This document shows positions 1 to 8,135 of a stretch of DNA of 64,000 bases, piece by piece. This DNA is from Streptomyces sp. HM190. GTDB lineage: Bacteria; Actinomycetota; Actinomycetes; Streptomycetales; Streptomycetaceae. Location: NCBI RefSeq assembly GCF_009857135.1, contig NZ_CP047318.1, forward strand, positions 5,208,001 through 5,272,000, given 5' to 3'. A program made the translations under genes and the position numbers. Position 1 is the stretch's first letter. Each line of letters opens with the position of its first letter. Under the pieces are notes generated by a model. It was not told the DNA's origin and searched no databases. It was given only the letters and a program-made list of their open reading frames with translations.

Positions 1-8
1 GTACGTCC

Positions 9-1055
9 ATGGCGCGCGCGTCCGCCGCCGGGGCGCCCGTCTTTCGCCGCGCCTTCACCGGGGTGGGCTGCGCCGCCGCCGTGCTCGTCACGGTCGCCGC
101 GTGCGGCACCGTCCAGAACCTCAGCGCGGGGCAGAAGGTGGACAACGCCGTCGAGCGGCTCGGCGAGCAGAAGTCGCTGGCGTTCGGCATGCGGCTCGAC
201 GCCGACCAGGACGACCTCACCGCGCTGATGGGCGGCGACAGCGAGGAAATGCCGCCGGAGATGGCGGACTTCTTCACCGGGCTCCGCGTCGACGTGGCGG
301 TCAAGTCGAAGAAGCCGCTGGCCGACTCCGGGGAGAAGGACCTCGTCGGTGTCGGTATGAAGATCTCGGCCGACCGGAAGGTCATCACCGAGTACCGGCT
401 CGTCGGCGACTACATGTACTACCGCATGGACATGGAGGCCATGGGCGACGCGATGGGCATGCCGCTCCCGTCGCCCGACGATCTCGACGACCTCCCCGAG
501 AGCGAGCAGCACCTGAAGCCGCTCTTCGAGGGCGACTGGGTCAAGATCAACGCCGACGACCTGGAGAAGGCCGGTGAGGAGGCGGGCGGCTCCGGCTCCG
601 GCGGTCGGGACGAACTCGACGCCAGGACGCAGAAGAAGATCCTCGACGCCGTCCGTGGCGTGTTCGCCCGCGAGGTCACCTTCAAGGCCAAGGACGGCGA
701 GGACGGCGCCGAGGTCATCACGGCCAAGGCCAACTTCCGCGAGCTGCTCACTGGTGTCTTCGACAAGCTCCAGCCGCTGGAGGACGACCTGCCGCCGGGC
801 GCCGAACTCCCCACCGCCAAGGACCTGAAGGACGCGCCGAACAAGAAGGTCGCCGTCGACTTCACCATCAAGAACGGTGACCTGACCCGGATCGAGACCG
901 ACCTCGCCGTGCTCGCCGAGGACCCCAAGGGCGCCAAGGCCCCCCTGGTCCTCACCTTCGGCAAGGCCGGCGACATCGGCGCCCCGCAGGGCGCCGCCGA
1001 GATCCCGGTCGACGACTTCGGCGGCCCCTTGGGCGGCGGGATGCTGGGCGTCTGA
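9..1055 (+). CDS. Secreted lipoprotein, LppX/LprG-like size
   Basis: Predicted exported lipoprotein of 348 aa. A short basic N-terminus and hydrophobic stretch end in the lipobox VAAC at about residues 29-32, so it should be lipidated on Cys32 and anchored outside the membrane. The mature part alternates acidic and basic segments with a Gly/Ser linker near residue 195. Its size and layout resemble actinobacterial LolA-fold lipoproteins (LppX/LprAFG, DUF1396-like), an inference I could not test. The start is the first ATG in the window, and only 8 bases lie upstream, so an earlier start cannot be excluded. A second lipoprotein of similar design lies at 13834-14742. Confidence 0.75.
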   Translation: MARASAAGAPVFRRAFTGVGCAAAVLVTVAACGTVQNLSAGQKVDNAVERLGEQKSLAFGMRLDADQDDLTALMGGDSEEMPPEMADFFTGLRVDVAVKSKKPLADSGEKDLVGVGMKISADRKVITEYRLVGDYMYYRMDMEAMGDAMGMPLPSPDDLDDLPESEQHLKPLFEGDWVKINADDLEKAGEEAGGSGSGGRDELDARTQKKILDAVRGVFAREVTFKAKDGEDGAEVITAKANFRELLTGVFDKLQPLEDDLPPGAELPTAKDLKDAPNKKVAVDFTIKNGDLTRIETDLAVLAEDPKGAKAPLVLTFGKAGDIGAPQGAAEIPVDDFGGPLGGGMLGV

Positions 1056-1220
1056 CGTCGGTTCCCGTCTGATGTCGATACCCGTCTGACGTCGTCTCAC
1101 GTCGATACCCGTCTGGCGTCGTCTCACGTCGATGCCGGTCCGACGTCGATTGCCATCTGACGCTGGTCTCCGTCCGACGCGATCTCCGACGCGATCTCCG
1201 TCCGACGCGATCTCCGTCTG
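1053..1220. repeat. Degenerate short tandem repeats after the lipoprotein gene
   Basis: Two near-copies of a roughly 27-base unit beginning GTCGATACCCGTCTG lie at 1074-1127. Three copies of GACGCGATCTCC follow at 1176-1219, spaced 12 and 16 bases. The array begins right after the stop codon. The rest of the gap to 1450 is GC-rich and shows no convincing gene or promoter. Confidence 0.6.
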
Positions 1221-1450
1221 ACCTCGACTCAACCGGGCCCGGGCCGGGGGCCGGTCCCGCCGGTGATCAGCACCGGCCCCGCCCCCGGCCCCCGTTGAGC
1301 ACACCACTGAACACGGGCACGACACCGGGTACGACACCGGGCACGCACGCGTGGAGCACGAGAACGCCCACGCGCGCGTGCCCGCGCTCGTTTCCCCACC
1401 CCCGCGCACGGCCATACTCACTCCGCCCTCTGCGCCTTCGCCCTCTGCGC

Positions 1451-2731
1451 CTACGCCCCCGCGAACGGCCCACCCCGCCCCTGCCGGGGAAGGTCCGGCG
1501 CCGCCCCCGTCGCCGAACCGCAGAACTCCCGGACCGCGCTCGTGCGGGCCACCACACGCCCCCGGTGCACGACGAGCCGGGTGTAGGCCAGGGAGAGCAC
1601 TCCGGCGAGCGTGTCGCCGCGGACGGCCAGCAGTTCGGCGGGGAAGCCCGCCTCCACCCGCACCTCGGGCAGGCCCAGGGCCGCCCGCGCCGCCCCGCTC
1701 ACCGCGTCGTACGCGTCCTCCGCGCGCAACCCGCCCCGCGAGGCCAGCAGATAGGCGGCCTCCAGCGGATCACCGCGCCCCACCGGGTTGGACGCGTCCC
1801 GCAGGGCCCCGCTGCCCGCCGCGACCCGCACCCCGGCCGACCGCAGCAGCCGTACGGGCGCCGTGCCCCCGCCGTCCACCGTGCCGCAGCCGCCCTGGGG
1901 CAGGGCGACGACGCCCACACCGGCTGCCGCAAGCTGGTCGGCGGCGCGGGACGCGACCGGGGTGGGAAGGCGTGCGAGCCCCGCGCACGGGCCGAGAGTC
2001 ACGCCGGGGCGCAGCCCGCCCGCCATGGCCGCGAGGCGGGCGAGCCGGGCCGGGTCGTCGGCGTCGGTGTGCAGGTCCACCGGGCAGCCGTGCTCGGAGG
2101 CGACGCCCAGCACCGCCTCGACGTACCCGGCGGGGTCCGGGTCGACGTCGGGGCAGCCGCCCACCACGGAGGCGCCCATCCGCACCGCGTCCCGGAGCAT
2201 CGCGAGCCCTTCCGCCCCCGCCACCCCCGTCAGGAGCCGGGGCATCGCCACCACCGTCACCTCGACGAGCCCGCGCAGCGCCCGCCGCGCCCGCAGCACC
2301 GCCGCCAGCGCCCCGAGCCCCTGGACGTCCCCTACGTGCACGTGCGAGCGCAACGCCGTGGCCCCGTGCCCGAGGTGCAGCAGGGCGGCCTCGGTGAACC
2401 GCCGCTGGATGTCCTGGCCGTCGTACGGGACCGGCCCCTCGACCACGGCCGACAGAGCCGTGTCGCCGTGGGCGTGGGGTTCGGTGGGGGCGGGAAGCAG
2501 CAGATGGCCGGTGAGGTCGACGCGAGCGGCGGGGGCGCCGGACGCGGCCGTACGGCCCGTCCCCAGGCTGCCCGCCGTGCCTACCGCCTCGATGCGGCCA
2601 CCGCCCAGCCGGACGTCCACGACCCGACCGTCCGTGAGCCGCGCCCCGCACAGCAGCAGGGCGCCGGGTTCGTCCGGGCCCGAGGGCGGGTCGGACGAGG
2701 AGGGGGACGGCTGCGGCTGGCTGTCGGGCAT
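1451..2731 (-). CDS. Amidohydrolase-like protein, probably metal-site degenerate
   Basis: A 426-aa protein with the layout of the cytosine-deaminase branch of the amidohydrolase superfamily: a small beta-sandwich, then an HxH motif (H86, H88), a DLHTD segment with H221, and a C-terminal strand set. Two positions expected to bind metal look lost. The usual His after the fourth strand is Pro in TLGPCAG (about residue 248), and the Asp of the usual GxDN/GHDD segment is Gly in GSGALRDASNP (about 308). It may be a non-catalytic or altered-activity homologue. I chose the ATG at 2731 because GGGAG lies just upstream. An in-frame ATG at 2764 has no clear ribosome site. Confidence 0.65.
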   Translation of the reverse strand: MPDSQPQPSPSSSDPPSGPDEPGALLLCGARLTDGRVVDVRLGGGRIEAVGTAGSLGTGRTAASGAPAARVDLTGHLLLPAPTEPHAHGDTALSAVVEGPVPYDGQDIQRRFTEAALLHLGHGATALRSHVHVGDVQGLGALAAVLRARRALRGLVEVTVVAMPRLLTGVAGAEGLAMLRDAVRMGASVVGGCPDVDPDPAGYVEAVLGVASEHGCPVDLHTDADDPARLARLAAMAGGLRPGVTLGPCAGLARLPTPVASRAADQLAAAGVGVVALPQGGCGTVDGGGTAPVRLLRSAGVRVAAGSGALRDASNPVGRGDPLEAAYLLASRGGLRAEDAYDAVSGAARAALGLPEVRVEAGFPAELLAVRGDTLAGVLSLAYTRLVVHRGRVVARTSAVREFCGSATGAAPDLPRQGRGGPFAGA

Positions 2732-3033
2732 CGCGCTCCCAGAGGCTCGGCGACGGCTGCTCATGACGGCGGAGGCGGACGGGACGGTGGGAGGTGGGTC
2801 GGCGGGTGGCGTGGGGCGGGGGCTGGGGGACGGGACGGCTGGTGAGGGACACAAGATCACGCAGAGTGAGACGAGCCTAGGCGGGCAGAACGGCCGCAGC
2901 GCGGAGGAGCGCAATAGTCGTACCGGCGTGGTTCCCGGGTGCCGGAGGGCCACCCTGCAGGGGTGGCCCGAGCCCCCGCCCACCTCCCGGAAGATCCCCG
3001 CGGAGCCCGGCGAAGCGGGGCCCGGAAACGGAT
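2732..3033. other. Intergenic region, no gene seen
   Basis: About 300 bases between the reverse amidohydrolase-like gene and the tRNA promoter. It holds GC-rich imperfect inverted repeats (for example around 2951-3022) but no ORF with convincing features. Confidence 0.5.
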
Positions 3034-3063
3034 TTGGGCGAACGGCGGTGGGGCGTGTAATGT
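3034..3063 (+). promoter_or_regulatory. Candidate promoter of the tRNA-Thr/tRNA-Met unit
   Basis: TTGGGC at 3034-3039 and TAATGT at 3058-3063 are separated by 18 bases, with the tRNA beginning 12 bases downstream. This fits a housekeeping sigma promoter. Confidence 0.5.
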
Positions 3064-3074
3064 CTTCATCGCTC

Positions 3075-3147
3075 GCCCCAATAGCTCAGTCGGCAGAGCG
3101 TCTCCATGGTAAGGAGAAGGTCTACGGTTCGATTCCGTATTGGGGCT
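3075..3147 (+). tRNA. tRNA-Thr (GGT)
   Basis: A complete 73-nt cloverleaf. The acceptor GCCCCAA pairs with TTGGGGC, the anticodon stem is TCTCC/GGAGA, and the loop ATGGTAA puts GGT at positions 34-36. The T loop is TTCGATT. CCA is not encoded. Confidence 0.97.
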
Positions 3148-3193
3148 CTGGTGTGAAAGGTTCCCGCCGTCAGGCGGGGCCCGATCGCATCAC

Positions 3194-3266
3194 AGCGGTG
3201 TAGCTCAGTCGGTAGAGCAAGCGGCTCATAATCGCTGTGTCACCGGTTCAAGTCCGGTCACCGCTA
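3194..3266 (+). tRNA. tRNA-Met (CAT), elongator type
   Basis: A complete 73-nt cloverleaf. The acceptor AGCGGTG pairs with CACCGCT, and the loop CTCATAA gives anticodon CAT. The paired first base (A-T) argues for an elongator rather than an initiator tRNA. CCA is not encoded. It lies 46 bases after tRNA-Thr, probably on the same transcript. Confidence 0.95.
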
Positions 3267-3271
3267 CTGAC

Positions 3272-3309
3272 AGTAGCCGATTGTGGGGTCGGTCCTTCGA
3301 TCGGCTACT
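3272..3309 (+). terminator. Hairpin between tRNA-Met and rpmG
   Basis: AGTAGCCGAT at 3272-3281 and ATCGGCTACT at 3300-3309 are perfect 10-bp arms around an 18-nt loop, followed by TCTTCT. It probably terminates the tRNA transcript. The right arm overlaps TACTCT, a possible -10 box for rpmG. Confidence 0.55.
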
Positions 3310-3356
3310 CTTCTATGCGTTAAACCTGTCCCATCCGTTCGTCAAGGAGCACTCAC

Positions 3357-3521
3357 GTGGCTGCCACCGACGTCCGCCCGAAGATCACGCTGGCCTGCGT
3401 GGAGTGCAAGGAGCGGAACTACATCACCAAGAAGAACCGGCGTAACAACCCGGACCGTCTTGAGATGAAGAAGCACTGCCCGCGTTGCAACGCGCACACC
3501 GCGCACCGCGAGACGCGATAA
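3357..3521 (+). CDS. rpmG: 50S ribosomal protein L33, zinc-binding form
   Basis: A 54-aa L33 of the large ribosomal subunit. Cysteines at residues 14, 17, 41 and 44 form two CxxC pairs, so this is the zinc-ribbon version. Many actinobacteria carry a second, cysteine-free copy under zinc control elsewhere. The GTG start is preceded by AAGGAG with suitable spacing. The gene follows two tRNAs and precedes two MaoC hydratase genes, the same order as the mycobacterial rpmG2-hadA-hadB block. Confidence 0.97.
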   Translation: MAATDVRPKITLACVECKERNYITKKNRRNNPDRLEMKKHCPRCNAHTAHRETR

Positions 3522-3533
3522 ATCAGGCTCGTA

Positions 3534-3571
3534 CGCGAGGCCGTTCCCGAGAGATCGGGGACGGCCTCGCG
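3534..3571 (+). terminator. Terminator after rpmG
   Basis: CGCGAGGCCG at 3534-3543 pairs with CGGCCTCGCG at 3562-3571. A short inner stem encloses a GAGA loop. It lies 12 bases after the rpmG stop. Confidence 0.75.
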
Positions 3572-3704
3572 TCGTTCAGTGACCCGTACCGGCCGGTACT
3601 GCCGACTGGTACCGCCGACCGGTACGGGCCAAGCCCCGCGGCCGACCGCCGAGCCCCGGCCGATGGCCGCCGTTCCCGCTGAGCAATCAGGAGGTGCCGA
3701 GCCC

Positions 3705-4157
3705 ATGGCGCTCGACCAGTCCTTCGTGGGGCGGTCCTACCCGCCCACCGACCCGTACGAGGTCGGCCGGGAGAAGATCCGCGAGTTCGCGGAGGCCGTG
3801 GGGGACGCCAACCCGGCGTACACCGACCCGGACGCGGCCAAGGCGCTCGGTTACCCCGATGTGATCGCCCCGCCGACCTTCGTGTTCTCGATCACGTTCA
3901 GGGCCGCGCAGCAGGTCGTCCAGGACCCCCAGCTGGGGCTCGACTACAGCCGCGTCGTGCACGGCGACCAGAAGTTCGCGTACCGGCGCCCCGTCCGGGC
4001 CGGCGACCGGCTCACCGTCACCTCGACCATCGAGGGCATCAAGTCGCTCGCGGGCAACGACATCCTGGACGTCCGCGGCGAGGTCCACGACGAGGCGGGC
4101 GAGCACGTCGTCACCGCCTGGACCAAGCTCGTGGCCCGCGCGGCCGAGGAGGCGTGA
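3705..4157 (+). CDS. MaoC-family (hot-dog) dehydratase, HadA-like subunit
   Basis: A 150-aa single hot-dog-fold protein of the MaoC N-terminal type (FAS1-like dehydratase domain). It has the KIREFAEAVGDANP and DPDAAKALGY segments but lacks the full hydratase-2 active-site signature found in the next gene. In mycobacteria the matching HadA subunit pairs with catalytic HadB as a (3R)-hydroxyacyl-ACP dehydratase. That role here is inferred from the order rpmG-hadA-hadB. AGGAGG at 3689-3694 supports the ATG at 3705. Only 7 bases separate it from the next gene. Confidence 0.85.
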   Translation: MALDQSFVGRSYPPTDPYEVGREKIREFAEAVGDANPAYTDPDAAKALGYPDVIAPPTFVFSITFRAAQQVVQDPQLGLDYSRVVHGDQKFAYRRPVRAGDRLTVTSTIEGIKSLAGNDILDVRGEVHDEAGEHVVTAWTKLVARAAEEA

Positions 4158-4164
4158 GGACACG

Positions 4165-4593
4165 ATGACCGCGAAGATCTCCTACGACGACGTCGAGGTC
4201 GGCACCGAGCTGCCCGCCCGGACCTTCGGCGTGACCCGCGCCACCCTCGTCCAGTACGCGGGAGCCTCCGGCGACTTCAACCCGATCCACTGGAACGAGA
4301 AGTTCGCCACGGAGGTCGGCCTCCCCGACGTCATCGCGCACGGCATGTTCACCATGGCCGAGGCGATCCGCGTCGTCACCGACTGGACCGGCGACCCCGG
4401 CGCGGTCGTCGAGTACGGCGTCCGCTTCACCAAGCCGGTCGTCGTCCCCAACGACGACCAGGGCGCGACCATCGAGGTCACCGCGAAGGTCGGCGCCAAG
4501 CTCGACGACAACACCGTCCGCGTCGACCTCACGGCCATGAGCGCCGGCCAGAAGGTGCTGGGCATGTCCCGCGCGGTCGTACGGCTGGCCTGA
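4165..4593 (+). CDS. MaoC-family dehydratase, HadB-like catalytic subunit
   Basis: A 142-aa hot-dog protein carrying a complete (R)-hydratase signature near residues 30-50: ASGDFNPIHWNEKFA, in which the Asp and His form the catalytic pair, then AHGMF. It probably dehydrates or hydrates (3R)-hydroxyacyl thioesters with the preceding subunit, with which it is tightly linked and probably co-transcribed. The natural acyl substrate cannot be read from sequence. Streptomyces do not make mycolic acids, so the mycobacterial role does not transfer directly. Confidence 0.88.
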   Translation: MTAKISYDDVEVGTELPARTFGVTRATLVQYAGASGDFNPIHWNEKFATEVGLPDVIAHGMFTMAEAIRVVTDWTGDPGAVVEYGVRFTKPVVVPNDDQGATIEVTAKVGAKLDDNTVRVDLTAMSAGQKVLGMSRAVVRLA

Positions 4594-4620
4594 CCCGCCC
4601 ACGGGCACACGGCGAACCCG

Positions 4621-4650
4621 AGGGGCGCCCTCTGCTGAGAGGCGCCCCTT
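4621..4650 (+). terminator. Terminator after the MaoC pair
   Basis: AGGGGCGCC at 4621-4629 pairs with GGCGCCCCT at 4641-4649 around an 11-nt loop, 28 bases after the stop codon. Confidence 0.75.
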
Positions 4651-4676
4651 ACGCACACCCGACCGACCCCTTGACC

Positions 4677-4700
4677 AAGTTAGTGATTGAGTACTAACTT
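4677..4700. promoter_or_regulatory. Inverted repeat, candidate TetR autoregulatory operator
   Basis: AAGTTAGT at 4677-4684 and ACTAACTT at 4693-4700 form perfect 8-bp arms with an 8-bp spacer, immediately upstream of the TetR gene. The half-site resembles that of the palindrome in front of the MFS gene. Confidence 0.65.
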
Positions 4701-4707
4701 TCTCTCC

Positions 4708-5277
4708 ATGGTGAGGATGAGCGCGGAGGAGCGGCGCGAGAGCGTCATCCGGGCGGCGACGAGCGAGTTCGCCCGCGGTGGCTATCACGGCACGTCGACC
4801 GAGTCCATCGCCCAACGGGTCGGGGTGTCGCAGCCGTACCTCTTCCGGCTCTTCCCGGGCAAGAAGGCGATCTTCCTCGCGGCGGCGGAGCGGTGCGTGG
4901 ACGACACCATCCGCATGTTCACGGAAGCCGCCGAGGGCCTGGAGGGTGACGACGCCCTGCACGCCATGGCCAACGCGTACACCAAGGTCATCGCCGAGCA
5001 TCCCGAACGCCTGATGATGCAGATGCAGATGTACGTCGCCGTGGGCGCGGCGGAGCAGTCCGGCGATCACGAGTTCGGTGAGGCCGTGCGGGCCGGCTGG
5101 ATGCGCCTGTGGGACGCGATCCACCTGCCCCTCGGTGCGGACGCCGGCCAGACCACCGACTTCCTGGCCCGCGGCATGCTCATCAACTGCCTGGTGGCCA
5201 TGGGCTTCCCGCCCGGACACCGGGTCTGGGAAGGGATGTACCCGTCGGCGCGGGCCACCGGCCGACTGGAGAAGTAG
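4708..5277 (+). CDS. TetR-family transcriptional regulator
   Basis: A one-domain regulator of about 190 aa. Residues 8-55 form the TetR helix-turn-helix (VIRAATSEFARGGYHGTSTE, then SIAQRVGVSQPYLFRLFPGK). The remainder is an all-helical ligand-binding and dimer domain. It sits just upstream of an MFS exporter, and both promoter regions hold palindromes with an AGTTA half-site, so it probably represses itself and the pump until a ligand binds. The start is uncertain. ATG at 4708 lies 8 bases from the operator with no clear ribosome site, and GTG at 4711, ATG at 4717 and an upstream TTG at 4687 are alternatives. Confidence 0.88.
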   Translation: MVRMSAEERRESVIRAATSEFARGGYHGTSTESIAQRVGVSQPYLFRLFPGKKAIFLAAAERCVDDTIRMFTEAAEGLEGDDALHAMANAYTKVIAEHPERLMMQMQMYVAVGAAEQSGDHEFGEAVRAGWMRLWDAIHLPLGADAGQTTDFLARGMLINCLVAMGFPPGHRVWEGMYPSARATGRLEK

Positions 5278-5323
5278 GCGGACCGCGGGACGGGCGGCAC
5301 GGCCGCCTTCTCGCGCCCGCAAA

Positions 5324-5341
5324 AGTTATTGATCAATAACT
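5324..5341. promoter_or_regulatory. 18-bp perfect palindrome, candidate TetR operator for the MFS gene
   Basis: AGTTATTGATCAATAACT is a perfect 18-bp palindrome ending 21 bases before the MFS start codon. Its AT-rich makeup stands out from the surrounding high-GC DNA. Confidence 0.75.
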
Positions 5342-5362
5342 AATCAACCCGCTGGGGGAGAG

Positions 5363-6802
5363 ATGCCGAAGGAGACGAGGGAAACCTCACCGACACGCGC
5401 GGGTGCCGTCTGGGCACTCGCCGTGACCAGCGTCGCCGGATTCATGGCGGCCCTGGACAACCTGGTCGTGACCACCGCGCTGCCCTCCATCCGCGAGGAC
5501 CTCGGGGGAGAACTGCACGACCTGGAGTGGACGGTCAGCGCGTACACGCTCACCTTCGCCGTGCTGCTGATGTTCGGCGCGGCCCTGGGGGACCGGTTCG
5601 GCCGGCGACGCCTCTTCCTCGTGGGCATCACGGTGTTCACGGGGGCCTCCGCCGCGGCGGCCGTCGCGCCCGGCATCGACTCGCTGATCGCCGCCCGTGC
5701 GGTCCAGGGGGTCGGGGCCGCGATCATGATGCCGCTGACGCTCACCCTGCTCACGGCCGCGGTGCCGCCCGCGCGGCGCGGGATGGCGTACGGCGTCTGG
5801 GGCGCCGTCAACGGTCTCGCCGTCGCTTCCGGGCCGCTCATCGGCGGCACCCTCACCGAGCACATCTCCTGGCAGTGGATCTTCTGGCTGAACGTTCCGC
5901 TGGGCCTCGCCCTGCTCCCGCTCGCCCGCCTCCGCCTCCGGGAGTCCCACGGCACCGGCGCCCCCCTCGACATCACCGGCACCCTGCTGGCCAGCGGCGG
6001 CCTCTTCGGCATCGTCTACGGCCTGGTCCGCGGCCCCGCCGACGGATGGACGGCCGGCCCGGTCCTGCTGGGCCTCCTCGCGGGCACCGCGCTGCTGACC
6101 GGCTTCGTGCTCCACGGCGCCCGGGCGGCGCACCCCATGCTCCCGATGCGGCTGTTCCGGTCCCGCGCCTTCGCCGGCGTCAACGCGGCGAGCATGCTGA
6201 TGTTCCTGGGGATGTTCGGCTCGATCTTCCTGCTCAGCCAGTACATGCAGGGCGTCCTCGGCTACTCGCCGACCGAGGCGGGGCTGCGGATGCTGCCCTG
6301 GACCGGGATGCCGATGCTCGTCGCCCCGATCGCCGGGATCCTCTCCGACCGCATGGGCGGCCGCCCGATCGTCGCCGCGGGGCTGTTCCTCCAGGCCGCC
6401 GGGCTCGCCCACCTGGGCTACGTCGCCACCACGGACGTCTCCTACAGCGTGCAACTGCCCGGCCTCGTCATCAGCGGCGTCGGCATGGCCCTCTTCTTCG
6501 CCCCCGCCTCCCACCTGGTGATGTCCAGCGTCCGCACGACCGAGCAGGGCGTCGCCTCCGGGGCGAACAACGCCCTCCGCGAGGTCGGCGGCGCCCTCGG
6601 CATCGCGGTGATGTCCTCGATCTTCGCGGCGCAGGGCGGCTACGAGACCCCCCAGACCTTCGTGGACGGCCTGCGCCCCGCACTGGCCGTGGGCGCCGCG
6701 ATCGTGGCCCTGGCGGGAGCGGCAGCCCTGGCCATCCCGAGGCACACCCCCGCACCCGGCCCCACACGGCCGACCCCGACCCCACGGGAGGTCCCGGCGT
6801 AG
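5363..6802 (+). CDS. MFS multidrug efflux transporter, DHA2-like
   Basis: A 479-aa integral membrane antiporter of the major facilitator superfamily. MAALDNLVVTTALPSI in the first helix and GALGDRFGRRRLF in the 2-3 loop (motif A) mark the 14-helix DHA2 drug:proton branch, as does the later GVWGAVNGLAVASGPLIGG (motif C region). It should export small hydrophobic compounds using the proton gradient; the substrate is unknown. GGGGGAG just before the ATG supports the start. The 18-bp palindrome upstream and the TetR gene 85 bases away indicate ligand-induced expression. The C-terminal tail is Pro/Thr-rich. Confidence 0.9.
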   Translation: MPKETRETSPTRAGAVWALAVTSVAGFMAALDNLVVTTALPSIREDLGGELHDLEWTVSAYTLTFAVLLMFGAALGDRFGRRRLFLVGITVFTGASAAAAVAPGIDSLIAARAVQGVGAAIMMPLTLTLLTAAVPPARRGMAYGVWGAVNGLAVASGPLIGGTLTEHISWQWIFWLNVPLGLALLPLARLRLRESHGTGAPLDITGTLLASGGLFGIVYGLVRGPADGWTAGPVLLGLLAGTALLTGFVLHGARAAHPMLPMRLFRSRAFAGVNAASMLMFLGMFGSIFLLSQYMQGVLGYSPTEAGLRMLPWTGMPMLVAPIAGILSDRMGGRPIVAAGLFLQAAGLAHLGYVATTDVSYSVQLPGLVISGVGMALFFAPASHLVMSSVRTTEQGVASGANNALREVGGALGIAVMSSIFAAQGGYETPQTFVDGLRPALAVGAAIVALAGAAALAIPRHTPAPGPTRPTPTPREVPA

Positions 6803-6849
6803 CCCACGCCGTCGGGCCCGCCGAGTCCCGTACGGGATCGCAGCCCAGT

Positions 6850-6887
6850 ACCCCGTCGTCGTGGCAGCGCAGCCGCGACGGCGGGGT
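6850..6887 (+). terminator. Terminator-like hairpin after the MFS gene
   Basis: ACCCCGTCGTCG at 6850-6861 pairs with CGACGGCGGGGT at 6876-6887 (one G-T pair), located 48 bases after the stop codon. Confidence 0.6.
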
Positions 6888-6994
6888 GGCCGCGTACGGA
6901 CGTGCGGGGGTGCGTACCGCCAGGCGAACGCGCACCCCCACCCACCCGCACCCGCGCACCCGCCCCAACAGCGGTCCTGCGTACTCTTGAGCGC

Positions 6995-8050
6995 GTGCAG
7001 GAACGACACGACGCCCCCCTCGCCCCGCTGACCACCTTCCGGCTGGGCGGCCCCGCGGACCGGCTGATCACCGCCACCACCGACGACGAGGTGGTCGCCG
7101 CCGTCCGCGAAGCCGACGACGCCGGCACCCCCCTCCTCCTCATCGGCGGGGGCTCCAACCTGGTCATCGGCGACAAGGGCTTCGCCGGCACCGCTCTGGT
7201 CATCGCCACCAGGGGCGTCACCCTCGACGGCACGAAGCTGGAGCTCGCCGCCGGCGAGGTCTGGACCGACGCCGTCGCCCACACCGTCGACGCCGGACTC
7301 GCCGGCATCGAATGCCTCGCCGGAATCCCCGGCTCCGCCGGCGCCACCCCCATCCAGAACGTCGGCGCCTACGGCCAGGAGGTCGCCTCCACCATCACGG
7401 AGGTCGTCGCCTACGACCGCCGCACCCGCGAGACGGTCAACCTCACGAACGCCGACTGCGCCTTCTCCTACCGGCACAGCCGCTTCAAGAACGACCCCGA
7501 CCGCTACGTCGTCCTCCGCGTCCGCTTCGAACTGGAGGACGCCGACGGCCTCTCGGGCCCGATCAGGTACGCCGAGACGGCCCGCGCCCTCGGCGTGGAA
7601 CCCGGCGACCGCGTCCCGCTCGCCGCCGCCCGCGAGACCGTGCTGAAGCTCCGCGCCGGGAAGGGCATGGTGCTCGACCCCGAGGACCACGACACCTGGT
7701 CCGCAGGCTCCTTCTTCACGAACCCGATCCTCACGAACGACGAGTTCGCCGCGTTCCACGCGCGCGTGCGCGCCCGGCTCGGCGACGACGTCACCCCGCC
7801 CGCCTACCCCGCGGGCGACGGCCACACCAAGACCTCAGCGGCCTGGCTCATCGACAAGGCCGGCTTCACCAAGGGCTACGGCACCGGCCCGGCCCGCATC
7901 TCCACCAAGCACACCCTCGCCCTGACCAACCGCGGCGCGGCCACCACCGAGGACCTCCTCGCCCTGGCCCGCGAGGTCGTCACCGGCGTCCACCACGCCT
8001 TCGGCATCACCCTCGTCAACGAGCCGGTGACGATCGGCGTGAGCCTGTAG
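6995..8050 (+). CDS. murB: UDP-N-acetylenolpyruvoylglucosamine reductase
   Basis: A 351-aa FAD enzyme that reduces UDP-GlcNAc-enolpyruvate to UDP-MurNAc with NADPH, the second committed step of peptidoglycan synthesis in the cytoplasm. It shows the FAD-binding PCMH fold (LLIGGGSNLVIGDKGF), GIPGSAGATPIQNVGAYGQE, the SYRHSRF arginine segment, the SAGSFFTNP serine that donates a proton, and a C-terminal VNEP glutamate. I chose the GTG at 6995 because the protein begins like other MurB proteins there. TACTCT lies 5-10 bases upstream, which suggests a leaderless or nearly leaderless message. Confidence 0.95.
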   Translation: MQERHDAPLAPLTTFRLGGPADRLITATTDDEVVAAVREADDAGTPLLLIGGGSNLVIGDKGFAGTALVIATRGVTLDGTKLELAAGEVWTDAVAHTVDAGLAGIECLAGIPGSAGATPIQNVGAYGQEVASTITEVVAYDRRTRETVNLTNADCAFSYRHSRFKNDPDRYVVLRVRFELEDADGLSGPIRYAETARALGVEPGDRVPLAAARETVLKLRAGKGMVLDPEDHDTWSAGSFFTNPILTNDEFAAFHARVRARLGDDVTPPAYPAGDGHTKTSAAWLIDKAGFTKGYGTGPARISTKHTLALTNRGAATTEDLLALAREVVTGVHHAFGITLVNEPVTIGVSL

Positions 8051-8135
8051 CGACCCGGCGGCCCCTCGCCGACCGCGCCGCATCCGCGCATCCGGGCCGC
8101 AGCGCCCCGCAGCGGCCCGCAGCGACCCGCGGCGG

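Noticed and set aside
1295..2845. Long forward-strand open frames over the amidohydrolase-like gene
   Set aside because: Their translations are Arg/Pro/Ala-rich and lack domain features, while the reverse frame has family motifs.
4687..4707. TTG at 4687 as the start of the TetR gene
   Set aside because: It lies inside the inverted repeat proposed as operator and would add residues not expected in the family; a start at 4708 or 4717 is more likely.
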